From: Candidatus Aenigmatarchaeota archaeon
GTDB lineage: Archaea; Aenigmatarchaeota; Aenigmatarchaeia; PWEA01
Direction of reading: 5' to 3'
NCBI GenBank assembly: GCA_003550625.1
Contig: PUKU01000075.1
Span: 1-27,100 of the forward strand
DNA: 27,100 bases
The notes under the pieces were generated by a model, which had not been told where the DNA came from, ran no database searches, and worked only from the letters and a program-made list of their open reading frames with translations. Positions 1 to 6,759 of the stretch are shown piece after piece. A program made the position numbers and the translations under genes. Numbering within the stretch: the stretch's first letter is position 1; each line of letters begins with the position of its first letter.

Positions 1-127
1 AACTGTTTAGTCCTTCCTTGTGTGTGTATTCATGCGTAACCGCAATTCCAGAGAATCCAAATTCTTTGGCTGTTTCCACCACTTCCTCGGGCTTTTCTGC
101 AGGAACGTACAGGTCGTAGAATTCCAT
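1..127 (-). CDS. rnp3: RNase P protein component 3 (Rpp30), N-terminal part only
   Basis: Partial gene running off the window; 42 N-terminal residues are visible. They begin MEFYDLYVP and continue to FGFSGIAVTHEY, which resembles the first beta strand and helix of the Rpp30 TIM-barrel subunit of archaeal RNase P, the enzyme that trims tRNA 5' ends. A strong AGGAGG site (135-140) lies 7 bases before the ATG and fixes the start. Context supports the call: in many archaea the RNase P p30 gene follows rpl15e, and L15e is the next minus-strand gene upstream here, separated by an oppositely oriented acylphosphatase. With only 42 residues, another PHP/TIM-barrel protein cannot be fully excluded. Confidence 0.6.
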   Translation of the reverse strand, partial: MEFYDLYVPAEKPEEVVETAKEFGFSGIAVTHEYTHKEGLNS

Positions 128-134
128 AAAAGCG

Positions 135-171
135 CCTCCTGTGGTAAATATTGGCTACGTTTCTTATAAAA
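135..171. promoter_or_regulatory. Divergent promoter region between rnp3 and the acylphosphatase gene
   Basis: TTATAAAA at 164-171 is a TATA-like box about 41-48 bases before the acylphosphatase ATG. AGGAGG on the minus strand (135-140) is the ribosome binding site of the rnp3 gene. The same AT-rich block may serve both directions. Confidence 0.45.
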
Positions 172-211
172 CTGCGGAAAAGACTTAAGCGGAAAGATAC
201 TTAGTTTATCC

Positions 212-484
212 ATGTCTATCAGAAACCATGTTTTTGTGTCAGGGAAGGTCCAGGGAGTTGGTTTCCGCGCGAGTACTATGAATAAGGCGAGCGAGCTTGG
301 TATATCAGGTTGGGTTAGAAACCTCGATGATGGGAGGGTTGAGGCGGTCTTCGAAGGAAGTCCGGAAGATGTTGATAGGATTGTAGAGTGGTGCAAAAGG
401 GGACCAGAAACAGCATCCGTAGATAACCTGAAAGTTAACGAAGAAGAACCCAGAAACCTCACTGTCTTTGAAATAAAGTATTAG
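212..484 (+). CDS. acyP: Acylphosphatase
   Basis: Small soluble enzyme (90 residues, the usual family length) that hydrolyses acyl phosphates such as carbamoyl phosphate and 1,3-bisphosphoglycerate. The N-terminal phosphate-binding motif VSGKVQGVGFR spans about residues 9-19 with catalytic Arg19. GWVRNLDDGRVE follows with catalytic Asn37, then the conserved AVFEG strand. It sits alone on the plus strand between the minus-strand L15e and rnp3 genes and ends 2 bases from the end of L15e, tail to tail. A TATA-like box lies at 164-171. The position splits a gene pair that is usually adjacent in archaea. Family assignment is secure; the physiological substrate is not known. Confidence 0.95.
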   Translation: MSIRNHVFVSGKVQGVGFRASTMNKASELGISGWVRNLDDGRVEAVFEGSPEDVDRIVEWCKRGPETASVDNLKVNEEEPRNLTVFEIKY

Positions 485-486
485 GT

Positions 487-951
487 CTATCTCAGTGCAC
501 GGTCCTTTTCCTTGTCTTTGCATATCCACTTGAGGTCCTTGTCATTCTTTATGGCTTCGTGTTCGGGGTCTACAAGTATTACCTCAAACCATTTGTGTTT
601 CCCGTCTTCACCCACCCAGTATGATCCCAGTACCCTTAGATTTGGAAACTTCTTCGTAGTCCTCTCCTCTGCTACTCTCTGTTTGGACTTGTCACGTGGA
701 TATTTTTTACCAGATCTGGCAGATCTTCTCCCGCCGGATATCTTTCTTTTTTTACGCGTTCCCTTTTTGACCCTGGTTCTGGCAACCACTACGCCTTGTT
801 TGGACTTGTAACCCAGTTCTCTGGCTCTGTCTATCCTTGTGGGCCTCTTGATCTTCTTGGTAGCCCCTTCCTTTCTCCATCTCTTTAGCCTCTTCTTTAC
901 CACTGCGTCGGGCTTCTTCCAGTTTTCCTTTACGTATTTGTACATTCCCAT
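487..951 (-). CDS. rpl15e: 50S ribosomal protein L15e
   Basis: Archaeal/eukaryotic large-subunit protein eL15, 154 residues, not found in bacteria. It begins MGMYKYVKENWKKP and is rich in Lys and Arg. It contains the central block RARELGYKSKQGVVVARTRV and the C-terminal NLRVLGSYWVGEDGKHKWFEVILVDP typical of the family. The ATG at 951 has GGTGA 4 bases upstream; a second in-frame ATG lies two codons on, but a Met-Gly-Met start is common in this family. A TATA box at 989-997 lies about 40 bases upstream. The conserved neighbour rnp3 is nearby on the same strand. Confidence 0.97.
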   Translation of the reverse strand: MGMYKYVKENWKKPDAVVKKRLKRWRKEGATKKIKRPTRIDRARELGYKSKQGVVVARTRVKKGTRKKRKISGGRRSARSGKKYPRDKSKQRVAEERTTKKFPNLRVLGSYWVGEDGKHKWFEVILVDPEHEAIKNDKDLKWICKDKEKDRALR

Positions 952-988
952 TTTTTCACCAGGACTAACATTCCTTCAGCCTCTAAGC

Positions 989-1002
989 TTTTAAATCTTT
1001 CG
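989..1002 (-). promoter_or_regulatory. Promoter of rpl15e (TATA box)
   Basis: On the minus strand GAAAGATTTAAAAG gives a purine-rich BRE-like stretch followed by a TTTAAAA box, about 40 bases before the L15e ATG. This predicts a short leader of about 15 bases that includes the GGTGA site. Confidence 0.5.
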
Positions 1003-1091
1003 AAGGATCGGGGTAGACATGCTGGTTTCTACACGCCACCGAAACCTAACGGTACCTACATCGGGTTCACTAAGTCCTCTGCTCTGCAGTT

Positions 1092-1706
1092 TCATGGTGC
1101 CGGTAGTACTGCCATTATTCCTTCCGGTGTTGTGAGAAGTCCTCCATAAATCGCTACAAGACCCACTGCGAGTATTACCATAACTCCCACGAAGGCCTCT
1201 ATCATCCCTACGTCAAACATATCCTTTGCAAGCCTAAACATGGAGGCATATCCCAGTGCCAGGAATACTGCTACAAATAGAAATGCCAGCACCGGTCCTA
1301 ATGTTGGTACATGGCTGAAAACCATTGCAAGCAGCACGCCTATGCTTACCGAGAGTGCAGGACATGATACCGTCGCAAGACCACTCCAGTATTCACCATC
1401 ACCACCGAGAACGTTCATCACGACCTTTGTGACAAAGCCGAAGAACAGTCCACCAAGCAGAACTACAGAAAAGACTCCTGCAGCCATGTTTGCTGTGCCC
1501 ATCTCAAGTACGGATACTAGAATCTCGGGGCCGGTTATCTGAAGAGGCATTGCCTCCAGCATCATAAGACCGATCACGGTGTTAACTGCAAAGATGATTG
1601 AGGCGACGAATATCATTGTAAGAGATCCCTGCATAAGTTCTGTTCCTGATTTTTCCTTAAAGTTTTTTATCGCCCCAACTGGGTTTTTCATGTAATCCAT
1701 AATCAT
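1092..1706 (-). CDS. Yip1-domain multi-pass membrane protein
   Basis: Hydrophobic protein of 204 residues with about five predicted membrane segments and an amphipathic N-terminus containing MKNPVGAIKNFKE. The pattern resembles the Yip1 family of archaeal and bacterial membrane proteins, which share a fold with eukaryotic Rab-interacting Yip proteins; prokaryotic members have no established function. The frame opens at GTG (1718), but GGTGA at 1713-1717 lies 5 bases before the ATG at 1706, so I chose that ATG. It follows kae1 by about 40 bases, and a TATA-like TAAGATTTATTAA (1739-1751) overlaps the end of kae1, so it may have its own promoter. Family call is moderate. Confidence 0.65.
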   Translation of the reverse strand: MIMDYMKNPVGAIKNFKEKSGTELMQGSLTMIFVASIIFAVNTVIGLMMLEAMPLQITGPEILVSVLEMGTANMAAGVFSVVLLGGLFFGFVTKVVMNVLGGDGEYWSGLATVSCPALSVSIGVLLAMVFSHVPTLGPVLAFLFVAVFLALGYASMFRLAKDMFDVGMIEAFVGVMVILAVGLVAIYGGLLTTPEGIMAVLPAP

Positions 1707-1748
1707 CCTTGTCACCACGAGAAGTTTATGTGCAGCAGTTAATAAATC

Positions 1749-2726
1749 TTACTCGGTCCATGTCACATCTACTTCATCTGTTCTCCAGTTCTGTATAAAT
1801 CCAGTTTCCTCGAGGTCGTCTGCTCCAGTGGATCTGTACTTCAGTATTCCCAGCCAGGCCATCATAGTGCCGTTGTCGCCCGCCAGTTCATGGGGAACTG
1901 TGTAGAACTCTGCGTTACGTTCCCTGCACATGGTTTCCAGCATTTCTTGAAGCCGTCTGTTAGCTGCTACGCCACCTGTAAGAAGCACCTCATTTTTACC
2001 AGCATGTGCCATAGCTCTCTCCACGGCCTCGGTTAACATCGCGAACATAGTTTCCTGTAGGGAGTAACAAACGTCCTCCTTTTTTTCACTGTCGAGTTTT
2101 CTCACCGCTTCTGTCATGAGTCCGGAGAAGGACATGTCCATGCCTTTTACGGAGTACGGTAGCTCTATATATTTTGATCCTCTGCTTGCAAGTTTCTCTA
2201 CCTTTGGTCCACCGGGATGCTCTAGGCCTGCCTCTCTACCGAACTTGTCCAGTGCATTTCCTACTGGTGTATCAAGGACCTCCCCGAAGACACGGTACTT
2301 GCCCTTGGAAAGTGCTATAACCTGTGTGTTTCCTCCTGAAACGTAGAGCGTCACTGGATCCTCAGCTCCCGTTTTCAGTTTTCCTATCTCTATATGTGCA
2401 ATGCAGTGGTTTACACCCACTATAGGGACGTCCAGGGACAGTGCCAGGGACCGTGCAAAGACAGCGCCTGTCCGTAGGCATGGCGGCATGCCCGGTCCCC
2501 TTGAAAAGGCCACGAGATCTATTTCCTCCTTTCCTATTCCTGCCTCCTCCAGGGCCCTATCAAGCACCTTATCACAGACCTTGGAATGGTGCTCAGCTGC
2601 CTCCCTTGGGTGTATTCCACCCTTTGAGGGGATGTACATATCGGTGACGTTGGAAAGCACCTCCTCTCCGTCCATAATTCCAACGCCGAAGGTATGTGCT
2701 GTGCTCTCTATTCCAAGGCATATCAT
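1749..2726 (-). CDS. kae1: tRNA N6-threonylcarbamoyladenosine synthase Kae1 (KEOPS subunit)
   Basis: Catalytic subunit of KEOPS, which transfers threonylcarbamoyl to A37 of ANN-decoding tRNAs. Numbering from the chosen ATG (325 residues), the protein starts MICLGIESTAHTFGVG. VNHCIAHIE contains His107 and His111, the family's metal ligands. Further on come YVSGGNTQV, GGVAANRRL near residue 250 and the DNGTMMAWLG block that binds metal and ATP. An ATG 5 codons upstream (2741) is possible, but it falls at or before the start site expected from the TATA-like box at 2754-2764, and the family normally begins at MICLGIE. No Bud32 kinase domain is fused here, unlike in some euryarchaea. Divergent from hppA. 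Confidence 0.96.
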   Translation of the reverse strand: MICLGIESTAHTFGVGIMDGEEVLSNVTDMYIPSKGGIHPREAAEHHSKVCDKVLDRALEEAGIGKEEIDLVAFSRGPGMPPCLRTGAVFARSLALSLDVPIVGVNHCIAHIEIGKLKTGAEDPVTLYVSGGNTQVIALSKGKYRVFGEVLDTPVGNALDKFGREAGLEHPGGPKVEKLASRGSKYIELPYSVKGMDMSFSGLMTEAVRKLDSEKKEDVCYSLQETMFAMLTEAVERAMAHAGKNEVLLTGGVAANRRLQEMLETMCRERNAEFYTVPHELAGDNGTMMAWLGILKYRSTGADDLEETGFIQNWRTDEVDVTWTE

Positions 2727-2753
2727 AGTATCCAATGGCATTATTTGAACCAG

Positions 2754-2764
2754 ATCTTTTTAAT
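2754..2764 (-). promoter_or_regulatory. Promoter of kae1 (TATA-like box)
   Basis: The minus strand reads ATTAAAAAGA about 30-38 bases before the ATG at 2726. The implied transcription start near 2735 favours that ATG over the one at 2741. Confidence 0.4.
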
Positions 2765-2791
2765 GTAACTGTGGTCGACCCTGGATTAAAA

Positions 2792-2802
2792 ACTTAAAAA
2801 GC
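2792..2802 (+). promoter_or_regulatory. Promoter of hppA (TATA-like box)
   Basis: ACTTAAAAAGC lies about 27-37 bases before the hppA ATG, placing transcription start a few bases before the start codon. No clear Shine-Dalgarno site is visible, so the message may be nearly leaderless. Confidence 0.45.
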
Positions 2803-2828
2803 TAGAAGGCCTAGGTTTCACTGGTAGA

Positions 2829-4790
2829 ATGCATCTACTATACTTCATATCTTTAGTATCGATAGCAGCCCTTGTTTTTGCAGGAGCACTGGCACTGGGT
2901 ATAAGAAAGAAGGACAGAGGATCCGAGAAGGCGAGGGAGATGTCGGATCACATACGCGAGGGAGCCAGAACATTTATGGGCCAGGAACTGAAATACCTCG
3001 CAGTTGTTGTTGTACTGATAGCCATTGTTCTTGTGTATTTTGTTGGTCCCAGTACAGCCTTTACATTCGCCATAGGAGCCTTTCTCAGTTCCCTGGCAGG
3101 CGTTATAGGAATGTCCACGGCGACAGGCTCAAACTCCCGTACCTCTGAAGCCGTCAAAGGCAGCCTGGGCGAAGGTCTCAGAGTTGCATTTTCCTCCGGT
3201 ACGGTCATGGGAATGTCCGTTGTGGGCTTCGGTCTTCTGGGTATAGTCGGCCTTTATATGCTATTCCCGGAGCCTGGGATACTTTTTGGATTTGCATTTG
3301 GTGCATCCACAGTGGCACTGTTTGCGCGTGTCGGTGGTGGTATATATACTAAAACGGCTGATATTGGAGCAGACCTCGTTGGTAAGATCGAGGAAAATAT
3401 ACCTGAGGATGATCCAAGGAACCCAGGTGTTGTGGCGGACAATGTAGGTGATAACGTCGGTGATGTTGCTGCCATGGGTGCAGACCTCTTCGAGTCCTAC
3501 GCCGAAGCCATCATTGCTACCATGGCAATAGGCGTTTTGACCATAGAAGCAACCGGAGCTGTATTACTTCCTGTATTTGTAGGAGCCGCAGGAATCGCTG
3601 CTTCAATAATAGGATACTTCTTGGTCGGGGGAGAGGACAACCTTCACTGGGCTCTAAACAGGGGAACATTCAGTGCCTCTGCACTGTCAGTTCTTTTCAT
3701 TTTTCTCGGCATGGAATACCTTTTTCCTAACATAGGTATAGGTGTTTTTTATTCAGTGGTATTTGGACTCCTGGCGGGCATAGTAATAGGACTTGTTACA
3801 GAATATTATACTGCCAGTGAACATAAGCCAACAAGAGAAATAGCCGAGGAGTCCACCGGCGGAGCAGCCACTAATATAATAGCCGGTCTCTCCACGGGGA
3901 TGATGTCGACCCTGGTTCCAATGCTCACAGTCTGTGCTGCAATGGTGCTTTCGTACCATTTTGCGGGTCTCTACGGGATAGGTATAGCATCGGTGGGGAT
4001 GCTATCGACCCTGGGCATAACCCTGGCAACGGACTGTTATGGACCGGTCGCAGACAATGCCGGCGGGATAGCAGAAATGGCAGGAATGGGAGAGAAGGTA
4101 AGAAAACGTGCGGAAGCTCTGGACTCAATAGGCAACACGACAGCAGCCATGGGGAAAGGATTTGCAATAGGTTCTGCGGCCCTTGCTTCACTGACGCTTT
4201 TTGTAGCCTACACACAGGAAGTGGGACTTGAATCAGTTGACGTTGCACTAACGGATCCAATGATAGTAACAGGGCTGTTCATAGGTGCCCTTCTTCCCTT
4301 TGTGTTTTCTGCACTGACGATGCGTTCTGTTGGTAAAAGTGCCAGTATCATGATAGACGAAATAAGAAGGCAGTTCGAGGAGATGGATATACTTTCTGGA
4401 GAGGAGAAACCCGACTACTCTCGGTGTATACAGATATCGACGGACTCTGCTTTGAGGGAAATGGTTATCCCCGGAGCACTGGCTATACTATCGCCTATAG
4501 TCGTAGGTCTTGTTCTTGGAACTGATGCCCTTGCAGGCATGTTGGCTGGTAATATATCAACAGGGTTTTTACTTGCTGTGACAATGGCCAACGCCGGTGG
4601 TGCGTGGGACAACGCAAAGAAGTATATAGAGGAGGGCAACCTCGGAGGAAAAGGTTCAGAGGCTCACAAGGCATCAGTTGTGGGCGACACAGTAGGTGAT
4701 CCGATGAAGGATACGTCAGGTCCCTCCCTGAATGTCCTGATAAAGCTGGTTGCGATGACAGCTCTTATATTCATCCCTCTTTTGATATAA
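2829..4790 (+). CDS. hppA: K+-stimulated membrane pyrophosphatase (H+- or Na+-pumping)
   Basis: Integral membrane ion pump of 653 residues with the many hydrophobic segments expected of the 16-helix family. It hydrolyses pyrophosphate and exports H+ or Na+. The catalytic core includes DIGADLVGKIE (about 178-188), DDPRNPGVVADNVGDNVGD (about 194-212) and the C-terminal DTVGDPMKDTSGPSLN. The stretch GNTTAA at about 435 has Ala where K+-independent enzymes have Lys, which by family rule marks the K+-dependent class. TM6 reads GADLFESYAEA: Asp219 is followed by both Glu222 and Glu226, the two alternative positions of the glutamate used to tell Na+ from H+ pumps, so the ion cannot be called. Monocistronic; divergent from kae1 and convergent with the Rpo7 operon. 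Confidence 0.95.
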   Translation: MHLLYFISLVSIAALVFAGALALGIRKKDRGSEKAREMSDHIREGARTFMGQELKYLAVVVVLIAIVLVYFVGPSTAFTFAIGAFLSSLAGVIGMSTATGSNSRTSEAVKGSLGEGLRVAFSSGTVMGMSVVGFGLLGIVGLYMLFPEPGILFGFAFGASTVALFARVGGGIYTKTADIGADLVGKIEENIPEDDPRNPGVVADNVGDNVGDVAAMGADLFESYAEAIIATMAIGVLTIEATGAVLLPVFVGAAGIAASIIGYFLVGGEDNLHWALNRGTFSASALSVLFIFLGMEYLFPNIGIGVFYSVVFGLLAGIVIGLVTEYYTASEHKPTREIAEESTGGAATNIIAGLSTGMMSTLVPMLTVCAAMVLSYHFAGLYGIGIASVGMLSTLGITLATDCYGPVADNAGGIAEMAGMGEKVRKRAEALDSIGNTTAAMGKGFAIGSAALASLTLFVAYTQEVGLESVDVALTDPMIVTGLFIGALLPFVFSALTMRSVGKSASIMIDEIRRQFEEMDILSGEEKPDYSRCIQISTDSALREMVIPGALAILSPIVVGLVLGTDALAGMLAGNISTGFLLAVTMANAGGAWDNAKKYIEEGNLGGKGSEAHKASVVGDTVGDPMKDTSGPSLNVLIKLVAMTALIFIPLLI

Positions 4791-4840
4791 AAAACTCCTT
4801 AGAGAGCTTGTTTGAGAACTTATCCGACTGACCAGAAAGT

Positions 4841-5014
4841 CTACTCGCTTTCCTTGAACTCAGAAAATCCACATCTTCCACATGTCAGTCTGTCGTCGTG
4901 TTCGGCTAGAAATACACCATCGCCACACCGAGGACATGATCTACCCTTCCTCTTCGCTTCATCGCCCTCGACATCGTACTTTTCCCATATCTTTACATTC
5001 TTGTGTTTGCCCAT
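4841..5014 (-). CDS. rps27ae: 30S ribosomal protein S27ae
   Basis: Zinc-ribbon small-subunit protein eS31, 57 residues. It starts MGKHKNVKIWEKY and has CPRCGDGVFLAEHDDRLTCGRCG with zinc ligands Cys27, Cys30, Cys45 and Cys48. A GTG three codons upstream keeps the frame open, but it is part of the GGTGA ribosome binding site (5019-5023), so the ATG at 5014 is the better start. It starts 2 bases after the S24e stop codon. S24e and S27ae are the usual last genes of the archaeal Rpo7-Spt4 operon. Confidence 0.95.
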   Translation of the reverse strand: MGKHKNVKIWEKYDVEGDEAKRKGRSCPRCGDGVFLAEHDDRLTCGRCGFSEFKESE

Positions 5015-5015
5015 G

Positions 5016-5462
5016 TCATTCACCTATTTTGTCCTTCAAGAACTTCTTCATCCCTTTTCTGTCCTTGTTTTCCTGCTCTACCTCAAGAAGCAGTTCAAAG
5101 TCCGGGTCGTCCATCTCCTCTATCCTTTCCTTTGCATCGGATATACTTCCAGAGAGAACTTCGGAAATATCTTGGTCGTCTTCTTCCGCCCCTTCATCTT
5201 TAGTTTCTGCTGTCTCTTCCTTTTCCTCTGCGTCAACCGTTCCGCCAATCTCCTTTGCCCAGAACCTACTTTTTTGCATACCATCGAATGTAAATATCTT
5301 AACTATCTTTATATCTTCCTTGTCCGTTCCCAGTTCATCTGATAAAGCTTCCTTCAAAGAGTCCGATGAAGGAGTTGCATTTCCACTGTGATCTACAGTT
5401 CCCTCTAGCCCAACTTGGTCGAGCAGAGGATTCCTTCTCCTTTTTTCTATAGTTATATCCAT
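5016..5462 (-). CDS. rps24e: 30S ribosomal protein S24e with acidic C-terminal extension
   Basis: Small-subunit protein eS24. The N-terminal part (MDITIEKRRRNPLLDQ, then VDHSGNATPSSDSLKEALS and IVKIFTFDGMQKSRFWAKE) matches the family over about 100 residues. The protein is 148 residues long, some 45 more than usual for archaea. The extra part is a Glu/Asp-rich linker (about 88-110) followed by a mixed-charge, probably helical tail containing DDPDFELLLEVEQEN. It lies 4 bases downstream of spt4 and directly before rps27ae, in the conserved operon order. The identity is firm; the tail is unusual. Confidence 0.93.
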   Translation of the reverse strand: MDITIEKRRRNPLLDQVGLEGTVDHSGNATPSSDSLKEALSDELGTDKEDIKIVKIFTFDGMQKSRFWAKEIGGTVDAEEKEETAETKDEGAEEDDQDISEVLSGSISDAKERIEEMDDPDFELLLEVEQENKDRKGMKKFLKDKIGE

Positions 5463-5466
5463 TCTC

Positions 5467-5655
5467 TCACCTCATCTTTATTGCATACTTGCCTGGTGTT
5501 TTTATGTTTAGGGTTTCTGCAAGTTCTGACTCTGGGTTTACTATGATCGCCATGCCTTCCCAGTTCTTTGTTAGATCCGTTGTTTTACATGCTGGACACT
5601 CTCTTCCTTGTACAAGTCTTCTACATTCTTTGCATGCTTTTTCTCTCTTTGCCAT
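5467..5655 (-). CDS. spt4: Transcription elongation factor Spt4 (RNA polymerase subunit E'')
   Basis: Small zinc-ribbon protein of 62 residues that pairs with Spt5 to make RNA polymerase processive. Cys8, Cys11, Cys20 and Cys23 form the zinc site (CKEC and CPAC). The core WEGMAIIVNPESELAE and the C-terminal PGKYAIKMR are typical of archaeal Spt4. A GTG at 5664 extends the frame by three codons, but it belongs to the GTGATT ribosome binding site, so ATG 5655 is preferred. It sits 36 bases after rpo7 and 4 bases before rps24e, the standard archaeal order. The GTP-dependent dephospho-CoA kinase gene often found between spt4 and S24e is absent here. Confidence 0.93.
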   Translation of the reverse strand: MAKREKACKECRRLVQGRECPACKTTDLTKNWEGMAIIVNPESELAETLNIKTPGKYAIKMR

Positions 5656-5691
5656 TCCAATCACAGAACCTTAAAGATTTAACACTTAAAT

Positions 5692-6234
5692 TTATTCCTC
5701 TTCTTCGTCATCGTCCTCGAGCCACTTCAGTGCACCAAGCCTGGGTTGTTTCATTGTAAGGCCTACCTTGTTGTCCTCGGAGTAAGAGACCGAAATTATC
5801 CTTGATCTTACCAGGTCGCCGTTTTTCAACCTCTTTCCGGTTTCCTTGCCTTCCAGGACGTCGTTCTTCTCGTCGTAGTTTACATAGTCGTCCATTATCT
5901 GCGAAACGTGTATTAACGCATCTATAGGACCTATTCTGACGAACCCACCGAACTCGGTAACATCCACTACCTCACCTATTACAACTTCATGTTCCTGTGG
6001 CTCAAATGCAAGCATCTCAAAGCTCACGGGGTAGTAGGCAGCACCGTCTTCGGGCAGCACCTTTCCTTCTCCTACATCCACTACCTTCTCTATTGATAGT
6101 ATGAATCCTATGTCCTTCTCGAGCACACCCTCATACTTTTCCTTGAGTGACTCGTATACAGATTCCTCGAGTCCCATACCGAACTTTTCAGGGTCTACTC
6201 TTACCGTATCCTCTATTTCAAGCATCTTGTACAT
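5692..6234 (-). CDS. rpo7: DNA-directed RNA polymerase subunit Rpo7 (E')
   Basis: Stalk subunit of the archaeal RNA polymerase, 180 residues from the ATG at 6234, matching the usual length. The start MYKMLEIEDTVRVDP is the conserved tip of the N-terminal domain. The C-terminal S1 RNA-binding domain includes GEVVDVTEFGGFVRIGPIDALIHVSQI. The tail is acidic (DDDEEEE). An ATG three codons upstream (6243) is only 2 bases from a GGAG site, whereas 6234 is 10 bases away and matches the family start. It lies directly after the pyrophosphatase-like gene and before spt4. Confidence 0.96.
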   Translation of the reverse strand: MYKMLEIEDTVRVDPEKFGMGLEESVYESLKEKYEGVLEKDIGFILSIEKVVDVGEGKVLPEDGAAYYPVSFEMLAFEPQEHEVVIGEVVDVTEFGGFVRIGPIDALIHVSQIMDDYVNYDEKNDVLEGKETGKRLKNGDLVRSRIISVSYSEDNKVGLTMKQPRLGALKWLEDDDEEEE

Positions 6235-6264
6235 TTTAATCATTCTCCGGGTGCTGACACATAG

Positions 6265-6759
6265 TTACATCCCTCTTCTTTTATATATCTTTTTGCAGCG
6301 GTTTATCAGTCTTTTTGTCTTATCGCTACCTATGGTATCCCTTACCTCGAACCTACTCTTTTCCTTGTGAAGCTCACCTATAAAAACCTTGAGTTGAATC
6401 AGGAGTTCTTCCTCCAGATCCTTTATATCCGTTCTGTCTTTTCCGGTGTTTTCTTCCACAGGAACTCCGATTATTATATCCTTTTCCAGGTCGCCGTTCC
6501 TTGTGCGTATTGCTCCTATTGGATTTATACTAACATATGATCCCGGCTCAAACGGTTCCTCTGTCAGCACAAATCCTTCGAGAGGGGCGCCTGATTCGTG
6601 CATGGTTTTATCCAACCTTCCGTAGTCCTCCGGAAAAACTATGCTGTCTGGAAGTATTCTTTCCAGTTTCAGTCCACCCTCCTCGGAGCTGTACTTGTGT
6701 CTGCTTCCACTCTTGGCTTCAACTACAATGTCTACCTGTTCCGACCCCCCTCCGTTCAT
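6265..6759 (-). CDS. Family I inorganic pyrophosphatase homologue, predicted inactive
   Basis: A 164-residue protein with the fold pattern of soluble family I pyrophosphatase: GSRHKY (Lys22), LKLERIL (Arg34), FPEDYG (Tyr46), then a strand-rich part with SYVSINPIGAIRT and IIIGVP. Those landmarks align well with the E. coli enzyme, but the metal-binding acids do not. The usual DGDPxD loop reads SGAPLE (residues 56-61), so the first two Asp are Ser and Ala and the third is Glu. The later Asp pair and Lys align to Asn88, Lys93 and Ile95. Hydrolysis of pyrophosphate is therefore unlikely. The ATG overlaps the PIN-gene stop by 4 bases (ATGA). As I recall, an active soluble pyrophosphatase gene neighbours rpo7 in some euryarchaea (e.g. 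Pyrococcus), so this may be a decayed or repurposed copy. Possible roles are structural or ligand binding; none is shown. Confidence 0.75.
   Translation of the reverse strand: MNGGGSEQVDIVVEAKSGSRHKYSSEEGGLKLERILPDSIVFPEDYGRLDKTMHESGAPLEGFVLTEEPFEPGSYVSINPIGAIRTRNGDLEKDIIIGVPVEENTGKDRTDIKDLEEELLIQLKVFIGELHKEKSRFEVRDTIGSDKTKRLINRCKKIYKRRGM

Noticed and set aside
991..1095. A 34-codon minus-strand frame overlapping the Yip1 stop by ATGA and ending at the L15e promoter
   Set aside because: No recognisable family, its end coincides with the L15e TATA box, and it is short enough to arise by chance. The same gap has a weak 5-pair hairpin (1013-1032) but no tRNA or guide RNA pattern.
2401..2748. 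Plus-strand open frame opposite kae1
   Set aside because: Antisense to conserved Kae1 motifs; no ribosome binding site or family resemblance.
4812..5391. Long plus-strand open frames with many Ser, Phe and Cys codons
   Set aside because: They are antisense to rps27ae and rps24e, whose acidic and Lys-rich codons keep the opposite strand open. The minus-strand genes are clear family members.
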